64,000 nucleotides of DNA from Ottowia flava (GTDB lineage: Bacteria > Pseudomonadota > Gammaproteobacteria > Burkholderiales > Burkholderiaceae_C). Shown here in pieces: positions 33,729 through 42,778 of this stretch (position 1 is the stretch's first letter; the number at the start of each line of letters is the position of its first letter). Both the position numbers and the translations under genes were made by a program. The notes under the pieces are model-generated. The model did no database searches. It was given only the letters and a program-made list of their open reading frames with translations, and was not told the DNA's origin. The stretch is from contig NZ_VRUA01000003.1 of the NCBI RefSeq assembly GCF_008017535.1, forward strand, positions 186,001 through 250,000, read 5' to 3'.

Positions 33729-34730
33729 ATGCCCCGTTCTTTCCGCCCTGATCCTTTCGACCACGCTGTGCCCAGCGAGATCACGCCCCGCGCGGTGTAC
33801 GAAAATCGGCGCGACTGGCTGCGGCGCGTGGCCGCGGGCGCGGCGGCCGGCAGTGGCCTGGCCGCCTGGGCCGCGCGTGATGCGCTGGCGCAAGCGCCCG
33901 CTGCGCCGGGCAAGCTGGCCGCGCTGGCGGCCAAGCCGTCCACCGTCGCCGGGGCGATGACCATGGAAAAGGTCACCGACTACAAGGACGCCAGCAGTTA
34001 CAACAATTTTTACGAATTCGGCACCGACAAGGGTGACCCGGTGCGCCACGCCGGCACGCTGAAGCCCACGCCGTGGACGGTGGACATCGAAGGTCAGGTC
34101 AAGAAGCCGGGCAAGATCGGGCTGGAAGACCTGCTCAAGCTCGCGCCGATGGAGCAGCGCATCTACCGGCTGCGCTGCGTGGAAGGCTGGTCGATGGTGA
34201 TTCCATGGGTGGGCTACTCGCTGTCGGCCCTGATCCAGCGTGCCGAGCCGCTGGGCAGCGCGAAGTACGTCGAATTCGTGACCCTGGCCGACCCCAAGCA
34301 GATGCCCGGCCTGCGCTCGGGCGTGCTCGATTGGCCGTACACCGAGGCGCTGCGCATGGACGAGGCCATGCACCCGCTGACGCTGCTGGCCTTCGGCATG
34401 TACGGTGAAGTGCTGCCCAACCAGAATGGCGCGCCGGTGCGCTTGGTGGTGCCGTGGAAGTACGGTTTCAAGTCGGCCAAGTCCATCGTCAAGATCCGCT
34501 TTCTGGACAAGGAGCCGCGCACGGCCTGGAACAAGGCCGCGGCCAATGAATACGGTTTCTATTCCAACGTGAACCCCAACGTCGACCACCCGCGCTGGAG
34601 CCAGGCGACCGAGCGGCGCATCGGCGAAGACGGCCTGTTCGCCAAGAAGCGCAAGACGCTGATGTTCAATGGGTACGAGGCGCAGGTGGGGCAGTTGTAT
34701 GCGGGGATGGATCTGAAAAAAAATTACTGA
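33729..34730 (+). CDS. msrP: Protein-methionine-sulfoxide reductase, catalytic subunit
   Basis: 333-residue Tat-exported molybdoenzyme (YedY). The twin-Arg motif RRDWLRR (27-33) sits before a short hydrophobic core; the Mo-pterin ligand is Cys 150 in [11 protein letters not shown]. It reduces oxidised methionine on periplasmic proteins, receiving electrons from MsrQ. AGGAG lies ~10 nt before the ATG at 33729; the frame is open earlier but the Tat signal fixes this start. msrQ follows, but the two are separated by 316 bp filled by two repeats. Confidence 0.95.
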   Translation: MPRSFRPDPFDHAVPSEITPRAVYENRRDWLRRVAAGAAAGSGLAAWAARDALAQAPAAPGKLAALAAKPSTVAGAMTMEKVTDYKDASSYNNFYEFGTDKGDPVRHAGTLKPTPWTVDIEGQVKKPGKIGLEDLLKLAPMEQRIYRLRCVEGWSMVIPWVGYSLSALIQRAEPLGSAKYVEFVTLADPKQMPGLRSGVLDWPYTEALRMDEAMHPLTLLAFGMYGEVLPNQNGAPVRLVVPWKYGFKSAKSIVKIRFLDKEPRTAWNKAAANEYGFYSNVNPNVDHPRWSQATERRIGEDGLFAKKRKTLMFNGYEAQVGQLYAGMDLKKNY

Positions 34731-34731
34731 G

Positions 34732-34840
34732 CACCCCCCTGAGTCGCCTGGCGGCGCCTTCCCCCCTCTCTCTTCGCGCTGCGCGCTTCGGGAAGGGGGA
34801 CAACGCCGGTTGCCGGCGCAGGTCCGGCAACGGCGTTTGC
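34732..34840 (+). repeat. Repeat family 2, copy D (between msrP and msrQ)
   Basis: CACCCCCCTGAGTCGCCTGG, 1 nt after the msrP stop. The upper stem of hairpin 2 is perfect: GTTGCCGG (34809-34816) / CCGGCAAC (34824-34831) around loop CGCAGGT, with lower stem AACGCC / GGCGTT and a one-base bulge. Confidence 0.82.
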
Positions 34841-34954
34841 GGGGGCGGCCTGCTCCGCGGCCTTGCGAGGAGGATGGTGCGGGTTGGGGCTGGGCGTTTG
34901 CAGACGGGGTCGCAGGTTCCATCGGCGACATCTGGCGAAGTCTGATGTTGCGAT

Positions 34955-35019
34955 TTGCTCCAAATACAATAGCTGGCTGCGCTGATCGTTCTTGGTTCAG
35001 AGCCTGATTTCATTCAATA
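34955..35019 (+). repeat. Repeat family 1, copy 15 (forward)
   Basis: TTGCTCCAAATACAATAGCT, GGCTGCGCTGATCGTTCTTG, GTTCAGAGCCTGATTTCATT. It ends 27 bp before the msrQ ATG. With copy D it fills most of the msrP-msrQ gap; the rest (34841-34954) shows no gene. Confidence 0.78.
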
Positions 35020-35046
35020 AGACTGTCTTTGAAAAACCCCGTCCCA

Positions 35047-35667
35047 ATGCGTTCCTGGTTGTTGCATCCCTTGGCCAAGCCGCTGGTGTTTGTGCTGTGC
35101 CTGCTGCCGCTGGCGTGGCTGGTCTACGGCGCGGTGGCGGACCAGTTGGGCGCCAACCCGGCGGAGGCGCTGATCCGTGGCTTGGGCGACTGGAGCTTGC
35201 GCTTTCTGTGTCTGGCGCTGGCGGTGACGCCGGTGCGCATCCACACGCGCACGCCGCAGTTGGCGCGCTTTCGGCGCATGCTGGGGTTGTTCTGCTTTTT
35301 CTACGTCTGCCTGCACCTGCTGGCGTACGGTTGGTTGGACATGGGGCTGGACGTGGCTGACATCGGCAGCGACATCCTGAAGCGCCCGTTCATCCTGGTC
35401 GGTTTCACGGCTTGGTTGCTGCTGTTGCCGCTGGCGCTGACGTCTACCAACGGCGCGGTGCGGCGCCTGGGCGGCAAGGCCTGGCGCAACCTGCACCGGC
35501 TGGTGTACGTGGTCGCGCCGCTGGCGCTGCTGCACTTTTTCTGGATGCGCGCGGGCAAACAGGACTTTGCCGAAGTGGCGGTGTACGCGGTGATCCTGGG
35601 CGTGCTGCTGTTCGATCGGCTCAGTCGCCATTTCAAGCCAAAAGCGCCGCCAGCCCGCGCCAGATAA
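35047..35667 (+). CDS. msrQ: Heme membrane subunit of the MsrPQ system
   Basis: 206-residue inner-membrane b-type heme protein (YedZ, ferric-reductase-like domain) with about six helices: AKPLVFVLCLLPLAWLVYG, WSLRFLCLALAVTPVRI, MLGLFCFFYVCLHLLAYG, FILVGFTAWLLLLPLALTS, LVYVVAPLALLHFFWM. Heme-ligand His residues lie in CLHLLAYG and in LHRLVYV / LLHFFWM. It passes quinol or flavin electrons to MsrP. ATG at 35047 chosen; a TTG six codons earlier (35029) is possible, and neither has a good ribosome site. The last residues (KPKAPPARAR) and the stop lie inside repeat copy 16. Confidence 0.9.
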   Translation: MRSWLLHPLAKPLVFVLCLLPLAWLVYGAVADQLGANPAEALIRGLGDWSLRFLCLALAVTPVRIHTRTPQLARFRRMLGLFCFFYVCLHLLAYGWLDMGLDVADIGSDILKRPFILVGFTAWLLLLPLALTSTNGAVRRLGGKAWRNLHRLVYVVAPLALLHFFWMRAGKQDFAEVAVYAVILGVLLFDRLSRHFKPKAPPARAR

Positions 35668-35681
35668 GCGCGGGCAGCTAT
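35631..35681 (-). repeat. Repeat family 1, copy 16 (reverse, end of msrQ)
   Basis: TTTCAAGCCAAAAGCGCCGC, CAGCCCGCGCCAGATAAGC and GCGGGCAGCTATG. It encodes the last ~11 residues and stop codon of msrQ. Confidence 0.75.
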
Positions 35682-35718
35682 GCTTTGGGTAACAATTTAG
35701 CCGTTCGGACGAACGACT

Positions 35719-37011
35719 TCAGACCGATTCCAGCCGCCACAGGTCGGCCACGGCTTCGCGCTGACGCACCACACGCGCGGTGTCGCCGCTGACCAGCACC
35801 TCGGCGGCGCGCGGGCGGGTGTTGTAGTTGCTCGCCATGCTCATGCTGTACGCGCCGGCCGACAACACGGCCAGCAGCTCGCCCGGCTGCGCGGCCAAGG
35901 CGCGGTCGTGGCCCAGCCAGTCACCGCTTTCGCACACCGGGCCGACCACGTCCCAGGTCGGCGCATCGGCGCCAGCGGCCGGCAACTGCAGCGGCACGAT
36001 GCGGTGGAAAGCCTGGTAGAGCGCGGGGCGCGGCAGGTCGTTCATGGCCGCGTCAACGATCAGGAAGTTCTTCTGCTCACCCGGCTTGAGGTACAGCACC
36101 TCGGTCAGGCACACACCAGCGTTGCCGACGATGGAGCGACCGGGCTCGATCATCAGTTGGCGGTCACCGAAGCCGCGCGCATCGACCTTGGCCAGCAGCT
36201 GCGCCCACAGCGCATCGGCCGCAGGGGGCGTGTCGCCGTTGTAATCGATGCCCAGGCCGCCACCGAAGTCGATGTGGTGGACGGAGATGCCCGCCGCTTC
36301 GATTTGCGTGACCAGGTCGAGGATGCGGTCCATCGCCTCCAGGTAAGGCGCCGGCTCAGTAATCTGCGAGCCGATGTGGCAGTCGATGCCGACCACCTGC
36401 AGCCCCGGCAGCGCCGCGGCGTGCCGGTACGCGGCCAGCGCCTGTTCGTGCGCGATGCCGAACTTGTTGCCCTTCAGGCCGGTAGAAATGTACGGGTGCG
36501 TCTTGGGGTCGACGTTCGGGTTGACGCGAATGCTGATCGGTGCCCTGCGGCCGAGGCCGGTGGCCACGTCGCTCAGCACGTCCAGCTCGGCCAGGCTTTC
36601 CACGTTGAAGCAGCCGATGCCCACTTGGAGCGCGCGGGCCATTTCGGCGCGCGCCTTGCCGATACCCGAAAAGATGATCTTGGCGGGGTCGGCCCCGACG
36701 GCCAGGGCGCGTTCCAGCTCGCCGCCCGACACGATGTCGAAGCCGCAGCCCTGGTCGGCCAGCAGTTTCAGGATGGCCAGCGTGGAATTGGCCTTCATCG
36801 CGTAACAGATCAGCGCGCGGCGCCCGGCCAGCCCGCGCTGGTAGGCGGCCAGGGCGTCCAGGATGGCGGCTCGCGAATAGACGAACAGGGGCGTGCCGTG
36901 GGCGCGCGCCAGGTCAGCCAGCGGCACGGATTCCATGCACAGCTGGCCGTCACGGTACGACAGGTGCGCGCCGCCGGGCAGGGCGGGCGCCGCAGAAGAA
37001 GAGGTGGTCAT
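35719..37011 (-). CDS. lysA: Diaminopimelate decarboxylase
   Basis: 430-residue PLP enzyme for the last step of lysine synthesis: meso-diaminopimelate to L-lysine + CO2. PLP Lys 73 in ICYAMKANS, the PLP-phosphate loop GGGLGIDY, HIGSQI, and the dimer-contributed VCESGDWLG with the catalytic Cys are all present. The ATG at 37011 overlaps the lptM stop (ATGA), so the pair is co-translated. Confidence 0.97.
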   Translation of the reverse strand: MTTSSSAAPALPGGAHLSYRDGQLCMESVPLADLARAHGTPLFVYSRAAILDALAAYQRGLAGRRALICYAMKANSTLAILKLLADQGCGFDIVSGGELERALAVGADPAKIIFSGIGKARAEMARALQVGIGCFNVESLAELDVLSDVATGLGRRAPISIRVNPNVDPKTHPYISTGLKGNKFGIAHEQALAAYRHAAALPGLQVVGIDCHIGSQITEPAPYLEAMDRILDLVTQIEAAGISVHHIDFGGGLGIDYNGDTPPAADALWAQLLAKVDARGFGDRQLMIEPGRSIVGNAGVCLTEVLYLKPGEQKNFLIVDAAMNDLPRPALYQAFHRIVPLQLPAAGADAPTWDVVGPVCESGDWLGHDRALAAQPGELLAVLSAGAYSMSMASNYNTRPRAAEVLVSGDTARVVRQREAVADLWRLESV

Positions 37012-37280
37012 TCGATGTCTGGAAGGTCCGGCAACAGCGGGGGCGGCGGGCGCAGCACCGGCGCGGGTGCGGATGCCCCGCTGGCCGGCGCCGCGGGCGG
37101 CGTCGAGTGGCCGCCCCACACGGTTTGCGGCAGCGTAGCGCGCTGGGCGGCAGCCGGCGTCTGGGGAATGGTGAGCGGGCCGCGCTGCCCGCACGCCGCC
37201 AGCAGGGTTACCGCCGCGCCAGCGGTGGCCCAGGCACAGGCGCTGACTAGAATTGATCGGATAGGCGATGCTGACGACAT
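37008..37280 (-). CDS. lptM: LPS-assembly lipoprotein LptM (YifL family)
   Basis: 90-residue lipoprotein: signal with lipobox LAAC (Cys 30) followed by GQRGPL, the signature of LptM, then a Pro/Ala-rich tail. In enterobacteria LptM helps the LptDE translocon mature. Overlaps lysA by 4 nt, the usual order. Its start codon is only 14 bp from that of the divergent cyaY, so the promoter of each must lie within the coding part of the other. Confidence 0.85.
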   Translation of the reverse strand: MSSASPIRSILVSACAWATAGAAVTLLAACGQRGPLTIPQTPAAAQRATLPQTVWGGHSTPPAAPASGASAPAPVLRPPPPLLPDLPDIE

Positions 37281-37294
37281 GGCATGGAATTGTA

Positions 37295-37627
37295 ATGACC
37301 GACCTTGAATACCTCGACCGGGCCGAGGCCCTGCTGGCCACCGTGGAAGCCGATTGCGACCGCATCAACGAGGCCGGTGACGCGGACATCGACAACCAGC
37401 GCGTGGGCGGCATGGTGACCCTGGTGTTCGCCGACAACAGCCAGATCGTCATCAACCTGCAGAAGCCGCTGCAGGAGGTGTGGCTGGCGGCGCGTTCGGG
37501 CGGCTACCACTACCGATGGCGCGACGGCCAGTGGCGCGACACCAAAAGCGACGAAGAGTTTTTTGCTCGCCTGTCGCAAAGCGCCAGCGAACACGCCCGC
37601 ACGGCTTTGGTGTTCAGCGCCGACTGA
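37295..37627 (+). CDS. cyaY: Frataxin-like iron donor CyaY
   Basis: 110-residue bacterial frataxin that binds iron at an acidic ridge and tunes Fe-S cluster assembly with IscS. Acidic N-terminal helix ([20 protein letters not shown]), then the beta sheet with [34 protein letters not shown] and [14 protein letters not shown] at 37295 (MTDLEYLD) is chosen over an ATG nine codons earlier that would overlap lptM. TAGAAT at 37248-37253, inside lptM, is a candidate -10. Confidence 0.93.
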   Translation: MTDLEYLDRAEALLATVEADCDRINEAGDADIDNQRVGGMVTLVFADNSQIVINLQKPLQEVWLAARSGGYHYRWRDGQWRDTKSDEEFFARLSQSASEHARTALVFSAD

Positions 37628-37673
37628 GCGGGCGCCAAGCGAGCCGCGGCGCCGCGTGGGCGCCACACCCAGA

Positions 37674-40079
37674 TCAGTTCTTGAACATGTCGAGGATGCG
37701 GTTGCGCTCCTCGGATGGCGCGGCGCCGCCACCGGCGTCTGTCGACGGTTCGGCCTCGGTCGGGGCCGGCGCTAGGCCAGCGCCGCCCAGGTTGCTGATG
37801 CCTCCGCCGCGGGCGTATTCCTCGTAGTACCAGTCGCCGCCAACGCGGGTCACGCCCTCGGGAGCGGACGGTTCGCTGACCGGGACGCCCTTGAGCGCGG
37901 TTTGCATGAAGTTGATCCAGATCGGCAGGCTCAGGCCGCCACCGGTTTCGCGGTTGCCCAGGTTGCGCGGTGTGTCGTAACCCATCCAGACGATGCCGAC
38001 CATCGACGGTTGGTAGCCAGCGAACCAGGCATCCATCGAGTCGTTGGTGGTGCCTGTCTTGCCATAGATGTCCGGGCGCTTGAGTTGGGCTTGCGCCTTC
38101 GCCGCCGTACCGCTGCGCGCCACATCGTTGAGCATGGTGCCAGTGATGAAGGCGTTGCGCGCGTCGATGGCGCGGTTGGACTCGACTGGGCCGGCAGGCT
38201 GGCTTTCGACCAGCACACGGCCCGTATGGTCGGTGATGCGCGTCACCAGGAACGGGTTGACCCGGAAGCCGCCATTGGCAAACACCGAATAGGCTGCCGC
38301 CATCTGCATGGGCGTGACCGAGCCGGCGCCCAGCGCCATCGTCAGGTAGGCGGGGTGCTTGTCGGCGTCGAAACCGAAGCGCGTCACCCATTCCTGACCG
38401 AACTGCGGCGTGATGGACTGCAGGATGCGAATCGAGATCATGTTGCGCGAGCGGGCCAAACCGCGCTTCATGGTCATCGGACCTTCGAAGCCTCCTTCGT
38501 AGTTCTTGGGCTCCCAAGGCTGGCCGCCGGTCACGCTGCTGTCGAAGAACATGGGCGTGTCGTTGATCATCGTGGTCGGCGAAAAGCCTTTTTCCAGCGC
38601 CGCCGAATAGATGAAGGGCTTGAAGCTGGAGCCCGGCTGGCGCCACGCCTGCGTGACGTGGTTGAACTTGTTCTTGTCGAAGTCAAAGCCGCCGATCAAG
38701 GCCTTGACAGCGCCGTTGCGGGGATCGAGCGCGACCAGCGCGCCTTCGACCTCGGGTACTTGGCCGATGTCCCATTTGCCCTTGCTGTCCTGGCTGACGC
38801 GGATGATGGCGCCAGGACGGATCTTGATGGCGGGCCCTGCCTTGGCGGACAACCCAGTTTGCGCGGCGCGCAGGCTGTCGCCGGTCATCGTGATCTTGGC
38901 GCCGTTGCGGCGAATCGCGACGACGGTGCGCGGGCTGGCTTCCGTGACCAGCACGGCCTGCAGGTCACCCATGTCAGGGTGGCTTGCCAGCACGTCGTCG
39001 GCCATGTCTTCAATCTCATTCGCATTCTTGGGCAGGTCGACGAACTTCTCTGGCCCGCGATAGGCCTGCCGACGGTCATAGTCCAGGATGCCTTTGCGGA
39101 GGGCGTTGTAGGCAGCCGCCTGGTCGGCCGAATTGATCGAGGTGTAAACGTTGAGCCCGCGGCTGTAGGTTTCTTCGCCGTATTGGGCAAACATCATCTG
39201 CCGGACCATTTCGGCCACATATTCGGCATGGACGCGTGTGGTTTCGTTTGCGGGGCGGATGCGCAGGGGTTGCGCCTTGGCTTCGGTCGCCTGCGCCGCC
39301 GTGATGAAGCCGTTTTCCACCATGCGATCGAGGATGTACAGCTGGCGCTCACGGGCGCGATCGAAGTTGGCGATAGGGTTCGCCGTCGAAGGGAATTTCG
39401 GGATACCGGCCAGCATCGCCGCCTCGGCGATCGTGATGTCCTTGAGCGGCTTGCCGAAGTAGGTCTCGGCGGCGGCGGCAAACCCGTAGGCGCGGTTGCC
39501 CAGAAAGATCTGGTTCATGTAAATCTCAAGGATCTGGTCCTTGGACAGCATGTGCTCCAGCTTGAAGGTGAGCAGGACTTCGTAGATCTTGCGCGTGTAA
39601 GTCTTCTCAGAAGACAGGTAGACGTTGCGCGCGACCTGCATGGTGATCGTGGACGCGCCCTGGCTTTTTTCGCGACCAAGGTTGGCCAGCGCGGCACGTG
39701 CGACACCCATGTAGTCGACGCCACCATGTTCGTAAAAGCGTGCATCTTCCACGGCCAGCACGGCGTCTTTCATCGCCTTGGGGATCTTGGCGATCGGGGT
39801 CAGGTTGCGGCGTTCCTCCCCGAATTCGCTGATCAGGGTGCCTTCAGATGTATAGACGCGCAGCGGCAGCTTGGGCCGGTAATTTGAAAGCTCCGATACA
39901 TCTGGCAGGTTGGGGTAGGCAATCGCCAGGGCCATCAGGCCTCCCATCACTCCGCACAGAACAAGCGCGACCACGGACCCCACGGTCCACATGAGGCCTT
40001 TGAGCAACCAGCTCCACCAAGTGGGTGCAGGTCGGGATGTGCGCTTGTTCACGCCGTTCGGCGAATTCTCTGACGACAT
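37674..40079 (-). CDS. mrcA: Penicillin-binding protein 1A
   Basis: 801-residue bifunctional peptidoglycan synthase. A membrane anchor at ~28-55; glycosyltransferase domain with the catalytic Glu 111 in EDARFYEHGG and QGASTITMQVARN; transpeptidase domain with the SxxK box GSSFKPF (near residue 483), SRN, and KTGTT (near 672). A Gly/Ala-rich tail ends it. The start MSSENSPNG is chosen because the 29 residues in the longer frame are not conserved-looking. It is divergent from pilM, the same arrangement as ponA-pilMNOPQ in Pseudomonas. Confidence 0.96.
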   Translation of the reverse strand: MSSENSPNGVNKRTSRPAPTWWSWLLKGLMWTVGSVVALVLCGVMGGLMALAIAYPNLPDVSELSNYRPKLPLRVYTSEGTLISEFGEERRNLTPIAKIPKAMKDAVLAVEDARFYEHGGVDYMGVARAALANLGREKSQGASTITMQVARNVYLSSEKTYTRKIYEVLLTFKLEHMLSKDQILEIYMNQIFLGNRAYGFAAAAETYFGKPLKDITIAEAAMLAGIPKFPSTANPIANFDRARERQLYILDRMVENGFITAAQATEAKAQPLRIRPANETTRVHAEYVAEMVRQMMFAQYGEETYSRGLNVYTSINSADQAAAYNALRKGILDYDRRQAYRGPEKFVDLPKNANEIEDMADDVLASHPDMGDLQAVLVTEASPRTVVAIRRNGAKITMTGDSLRAAQTGLSAKAGPAIKIRPGAIIRVSQDSKGKWDIGQVPEVEGALVALDPRNGAVKALIGGFDFDKNKFNHVTQAWRQPGSSFKPFIYSAALEKGFSPTTMINDTPMFFDSSVTGGQPWEPKNYEGGFEGPMTMKRGLARSRNMISIRILQSITPQFGQEWVTRFGFDADKHPAYLTMALGAGSVTPMQMAAAYSVFANGGFRVNPFLVTRITDHTGRVLVESQPAGPVESNRAIDARNAFITGTMLNDVARSGTAAKAQAQLKRPDIYGKTGTTNDSMDAWFAGYQPSMVGIVWMGYDTPRNLGNRETGGGLSLPIWINFMQTALKGVPVSEPSAPEGVTRVGGDWYYEEYARGGGISNLGGAGLAPAPTEAEPSTDAGGGAAPSEERNRILDMFKN

Positions 40080-40398
40080 GGGGAAAACAAGTAAGTTAGC
40101 AAGTACTTCCGTGAGACAGTACGCCCTGTTGGCAGGCACAGGAGGGAGCCTGCCAAGGCATGTCACGCGGTATTTTCAATTGTGATCGCTCTCTCGGACG
40201 TAACGCATCGCAACGTGTCGAGTCCACATCAAGTGCGTGCGCTCACGTAAGGAATTGTCCGGAGACGTTAGTTTTTGACAACGCGTTCAACCACTTGTAG
40301 TGGGCATTTGCTTTGCCCGACAAAGGGCTTGCTGCTAGCATTCAAGTGAAATCTTAAGTGTGTTCGACTTTTGAAACTGAAGGTAACAGGGTGTCGTC
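40080..40398. promoter_or_regulatory. 319-bp divergent control region between mrcA and pilM
   Basis: Includes a perfect 9-bp inverted repeat TTGGCAGGC (40129-40137) / GCCTGCCAA (40148-40156) with a 10-nt spacer, in the mrcA leader. The rest is AT-richer than its surroundings (GTTAGTTTTTGACAACGCG near 40268 has TTGACA-like bases) and should hold the pilM promoter; I see no convincing -35/-10 pair or sigma-54 site. Confidence 0.5.
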
Positions 40399-41475
40399 TT
40401 GAACACAGGATCGTTGTTCGGTCGCCAGTCGGCGTCCTTGTTGGGCCTTGATGTCAGTCCGTCCAGCGTCAAGCTGGTGGAGTTGGCACAGGACCGCGCC
40501 GGCAACCTCGTGCTGGAGCGCTGTGGGATTGAGCCGTTCGAAGCGGGCTGGATCAGCGACGGCAACATCGAGAAATTTGACGAGGTCGTCGAGGCGACGC
40601 GTCGGTTGGTGAATCGCAGTGGTGCCAGGACGAAGCAGGTTGCGATGGCGCTGCCTGCGTCGGTGGTGATCACCAAAAAAATCATTTTACCGGGCGGCTT
40701 GTCCGAGCGTGAGCTTGAGGTGCAAGTCGAATCCGAGGCCAACCAGTACATCCCCTTTTCCTTGGATGAGGTTGCCTTGGATTTCTGTGTGGTCGGACCG
40801 AGCCCCACCTCAGTGGGCGATGTGGAAGTCGTCATCGCGGCGTCGCGCAAGGAAAAGGTGGAGGATCGCCAGGGTTTGGCGGAAGCCTGCGGCTTGACGC
40901 CATTGATTATTGATGTAGAGAGCTACGCTGCTCGCTTGGCCGCCAATCGCGTGATAGGGCGATTGCCTGGCGGTGGCGCGGATGCCGTGATCGCGCTGTT
41001 CGAGATCGGGGCGATGTCATCGAACATGCAGGTCTTGCGCAATGATGAGTTGTTGTATGAGCGTGACCAGGTTTTTGGTGGCGCGCAATTGACGCAAGTG
41101 CTTGCCCGTCAGTACGGGTTCACTCAGGAAGAAGCCGAGGCCAAGAAGCGCTCAGGTGAGTTGCCGGACGACTATGGTCAGACGGTGCTTGAGCCATTTG
41201 TGGAGTCGCTGGCGCAAGAAATTGAGCGCGCCCTGAAGTTCTTCTTCACCAGTACGCCGCACAACAAGGTCGACTACATCCTGTTAGCGGGGGGCACGGC
41301 TGGGTTACCCGGCTTGACTGAGGTTGTGACGCAACACACCAATTTTCCGTGCCAGGTTGTCAATCCATTTGACGGCATGGAAATCGGCCGTGCTGTGCGT
41401 GAAAAGAAGATGCTGCGTGAGGCGCCTTCTTACCTGACCGCGTGCGGTCTGGCCATGCGGAGGTTTCTGCGGTGA
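40399..41475 (+). CDS. pilM: Type IV pilus inner-membrane platform protein PilM
   Basis: 358-residue actin-like ATPase (FtsA fold) on the cytoplasmic side of the membrane that binds the PilN N-terminus and links the motor to the alignment complex. Phosphate 1 strand SLLGLDVSPSSVKLVEL, then QVAMALPASVVITKK, ANQYIPFSLDEVALDF, and the adenosine loop YILLAGGTAGLPGL are present. The start is a TTG (40399; NTGSLFGRQS...), as no ATG or GTG fits before the conserved FGRQS; no strong ribosome site. First gene of pilMNOPQ; its stop overlaps pilN. Confidence 0.93.
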   Translation: MNTGSLFGRQSASLLGLDVSPSSVKLVELAQDRAGNLVLERCGIEPFEAGWISDGNIEKFDEVVEATRRLVNRSGARTKQVAMALPASVVITKKIILPGGLSERELEVQVESEANQYIPFSLDEVALDFCVVGPSPTSVGDVEVVIAASRKEKVEDRQGLAEACGLTPLIIDVESYAARLAANRVIGRLPGGGADAVIALFEIGAMSSNMQVLRNDELLYERDQVFGGAQLTQVLARQYGFTQEEAEAKKRSGELPDDYGQTVLEPFVESLAQEIERALKFFFTSTPHNKVDYILLAGGTAGLPGLTEVVTQHTNFPCQVVNPFDGMEIGRAVREKKMLREAPSYLTACGLAMRRFLR

Positions 41476-42074
41476 TATTGATTAACCTACTTCCGCATCG
41501 TGAGATGGCGCGCAAGAAGGCGCGCCAAGTCTTCAATACGTCCTTGGGACTCTCGGCCGTGGCGGGAGCATTGATCGCTGGCGGCATCTATCTGTGGTAT
41601 CAGCATCAGATATCCGAGCAGCAGGAACGCAATACGTTCATTTCCGCAGAAAACGCCAAGTTGGATGCCGAGATCAAGGAGGTCGCGAATCTCCAAGAGG
41701 AAATCGCCGCGTTGAGAGCCCGCCAAGAGGCCGTAGAGAACCTGCAAGCGGACCGCAATTTGCCGGTTCATCTGCTGAATGAGGCGGTTCGGCAATTACC
41801 TGACGGGATCTACCTGAAGGGAATCAAGCAGGAAAACCAGAACGTCCTGTTTACCGGGGTGGCGCAATCCAATGAGCGTGTTTCAGAACTGCTGCGCAAT
41901 CTGGAGCGCAACAGCGATTGGGTGACCAAGCCGGAACTTATCGAGATCGTAGCCGCGAACATGGCCCTGACGCCGCGTGAACAGCGGCGCGTCTATAACT
42001 TCACCGTCCGCGTGCAACTGCAGCGAGCAAGTGCGCCGGCATCAGGTGCATCCGCCGCGGCAGGGCGGACTTGA
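41472..42074 (+). CDS. pilN: Type IV pilus alignment protein PilN
   Basis: 200-residue bitopic membrane protein. The cytoplasmic N-terminal motif ILINLLPHRE binds PilM; a membrane helix (SLGLSAVAGALIAGGIYLWY) and a coiled coil (EQQERNTFISAENAKLDAEI...) follow, then a ferredoxin-like periplasmic domain that pairs with PilO. The GTG start at 41472 overlaps the pilM stop (GTGA) and puts the conserved motif at residue 2. Confidence 0.93.
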   Translation: MILINLLPHREMARKKARQVFNTSLGLSAVAGALIAGGIYLWYQHQISEQQERNTFISAENAKLDAEIKEVANLQEEIAALRARQEAVENLQADRNLPVHLLNEAVRQLPDGIYLKGIKQENQNVLFTGVAQSNERVSELLRNLERNSDWVTKPELIEIVAANMALTPREQRRVYNFTVRVQLQRASAPASGASAAAGRT

Positions 42075-42091
42075 AAGGCGGGGCGTTCAAT

Positions 42092-42778
42092 ATGGCACGC
42101 AAGAAAAAGTCCAGCAATGTGGACGTGGCTGCGTCTTTCAGAGCATTTGGTGATCAGTTTCGAGGTCTGGATTCAAGGGATCCGTCATCTTGGCCGGCCA
42201 TTCCGCGGTATGCGCTATTTGCGTTCGTAGCTGCGCTGGTTGTCGGCTTGCTTTGGTTTTTGATGCTGAAAGACTTCGACGAAGAGTTGGAGGTTGAGCG
42301 CCAAAAGGAAGCTACGCTCAAGACAGAGTATCAGACCAAGTTGCAGAAAGCTGTCAGTCTCGACGAGTTGAAGAAGCAGCGCGAACAGGTCATGCAATAC
42401 GTCAATCTGCTGGAAAAGCAGTTGCCCAGCAAAGCCGAAATGGACGCCTTGCTGTCGGACATCAACCAGGCTGGCTTGGGCCGCAGCTTGCAATTTGAGT
42501 TGTTCCGACCAGGGCAGTTGTCCGTCAAGGACTATTACGCGGAGTTGCCCATTGCAGTCAAGGTCACAGGGCGCTATCACGATATCGGGGCGTTCACTGC
42601 TGATATCGCAAACCTGTCGCGCATCGTGACGCTCAACAATCTCTCTGTTGGGCCATCTGCGGACAAGGACAAACCAGGAACTCTTTTGCTCGAAGCTACA
42701 GCGAAGACGTTCAGATATCTCGATCCCGAAGAGATCGCCGCACAGCGTAAGGCTGCGAAACCAAAGGCGACGAAATGA
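42092..42778 (+). CDS. pilO: Type IV pilus alignment protein PilO
   Basis: 228 residues. A short cytoplasmic tail, one membrane helix (ALFAFVAALVVGLLWFLML), a coiled coil (~80-125, EVERQKEATLKTEYQTKLQK), and a periplasmic domain with the conserved SLQFELFRPGQ and DYYAELPIAVKVTGRYHDIG. It forms a heterodimer with PilN that couples the inner platform to PilP and PilQ. ATG at 42092 is used; a TTG seven codons upstream overlaps the pilN stop. Its stop overlaps the pilP ATG. Confidence 0.93.
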   Translation: MARKKKSSNVDVAASFRAFGDQFRGLDSRDPSSWPAIPRYALFAFVAALVVGLLWFLMLKDFDEELEVERQKEATLKTEYQTKLQKAVSLDELKKQREQVMQYVNLLEKQLPSKAEMDALLSDINQAGLGRSLQFELFRPGQLSVKDYYAELPIAVKVTGRYHDIGAFTADIANLSRIVTLNNLSVGPSADKDKPGTLLLEATAKTFRYLDPEEIAAQRKAAKPKATK

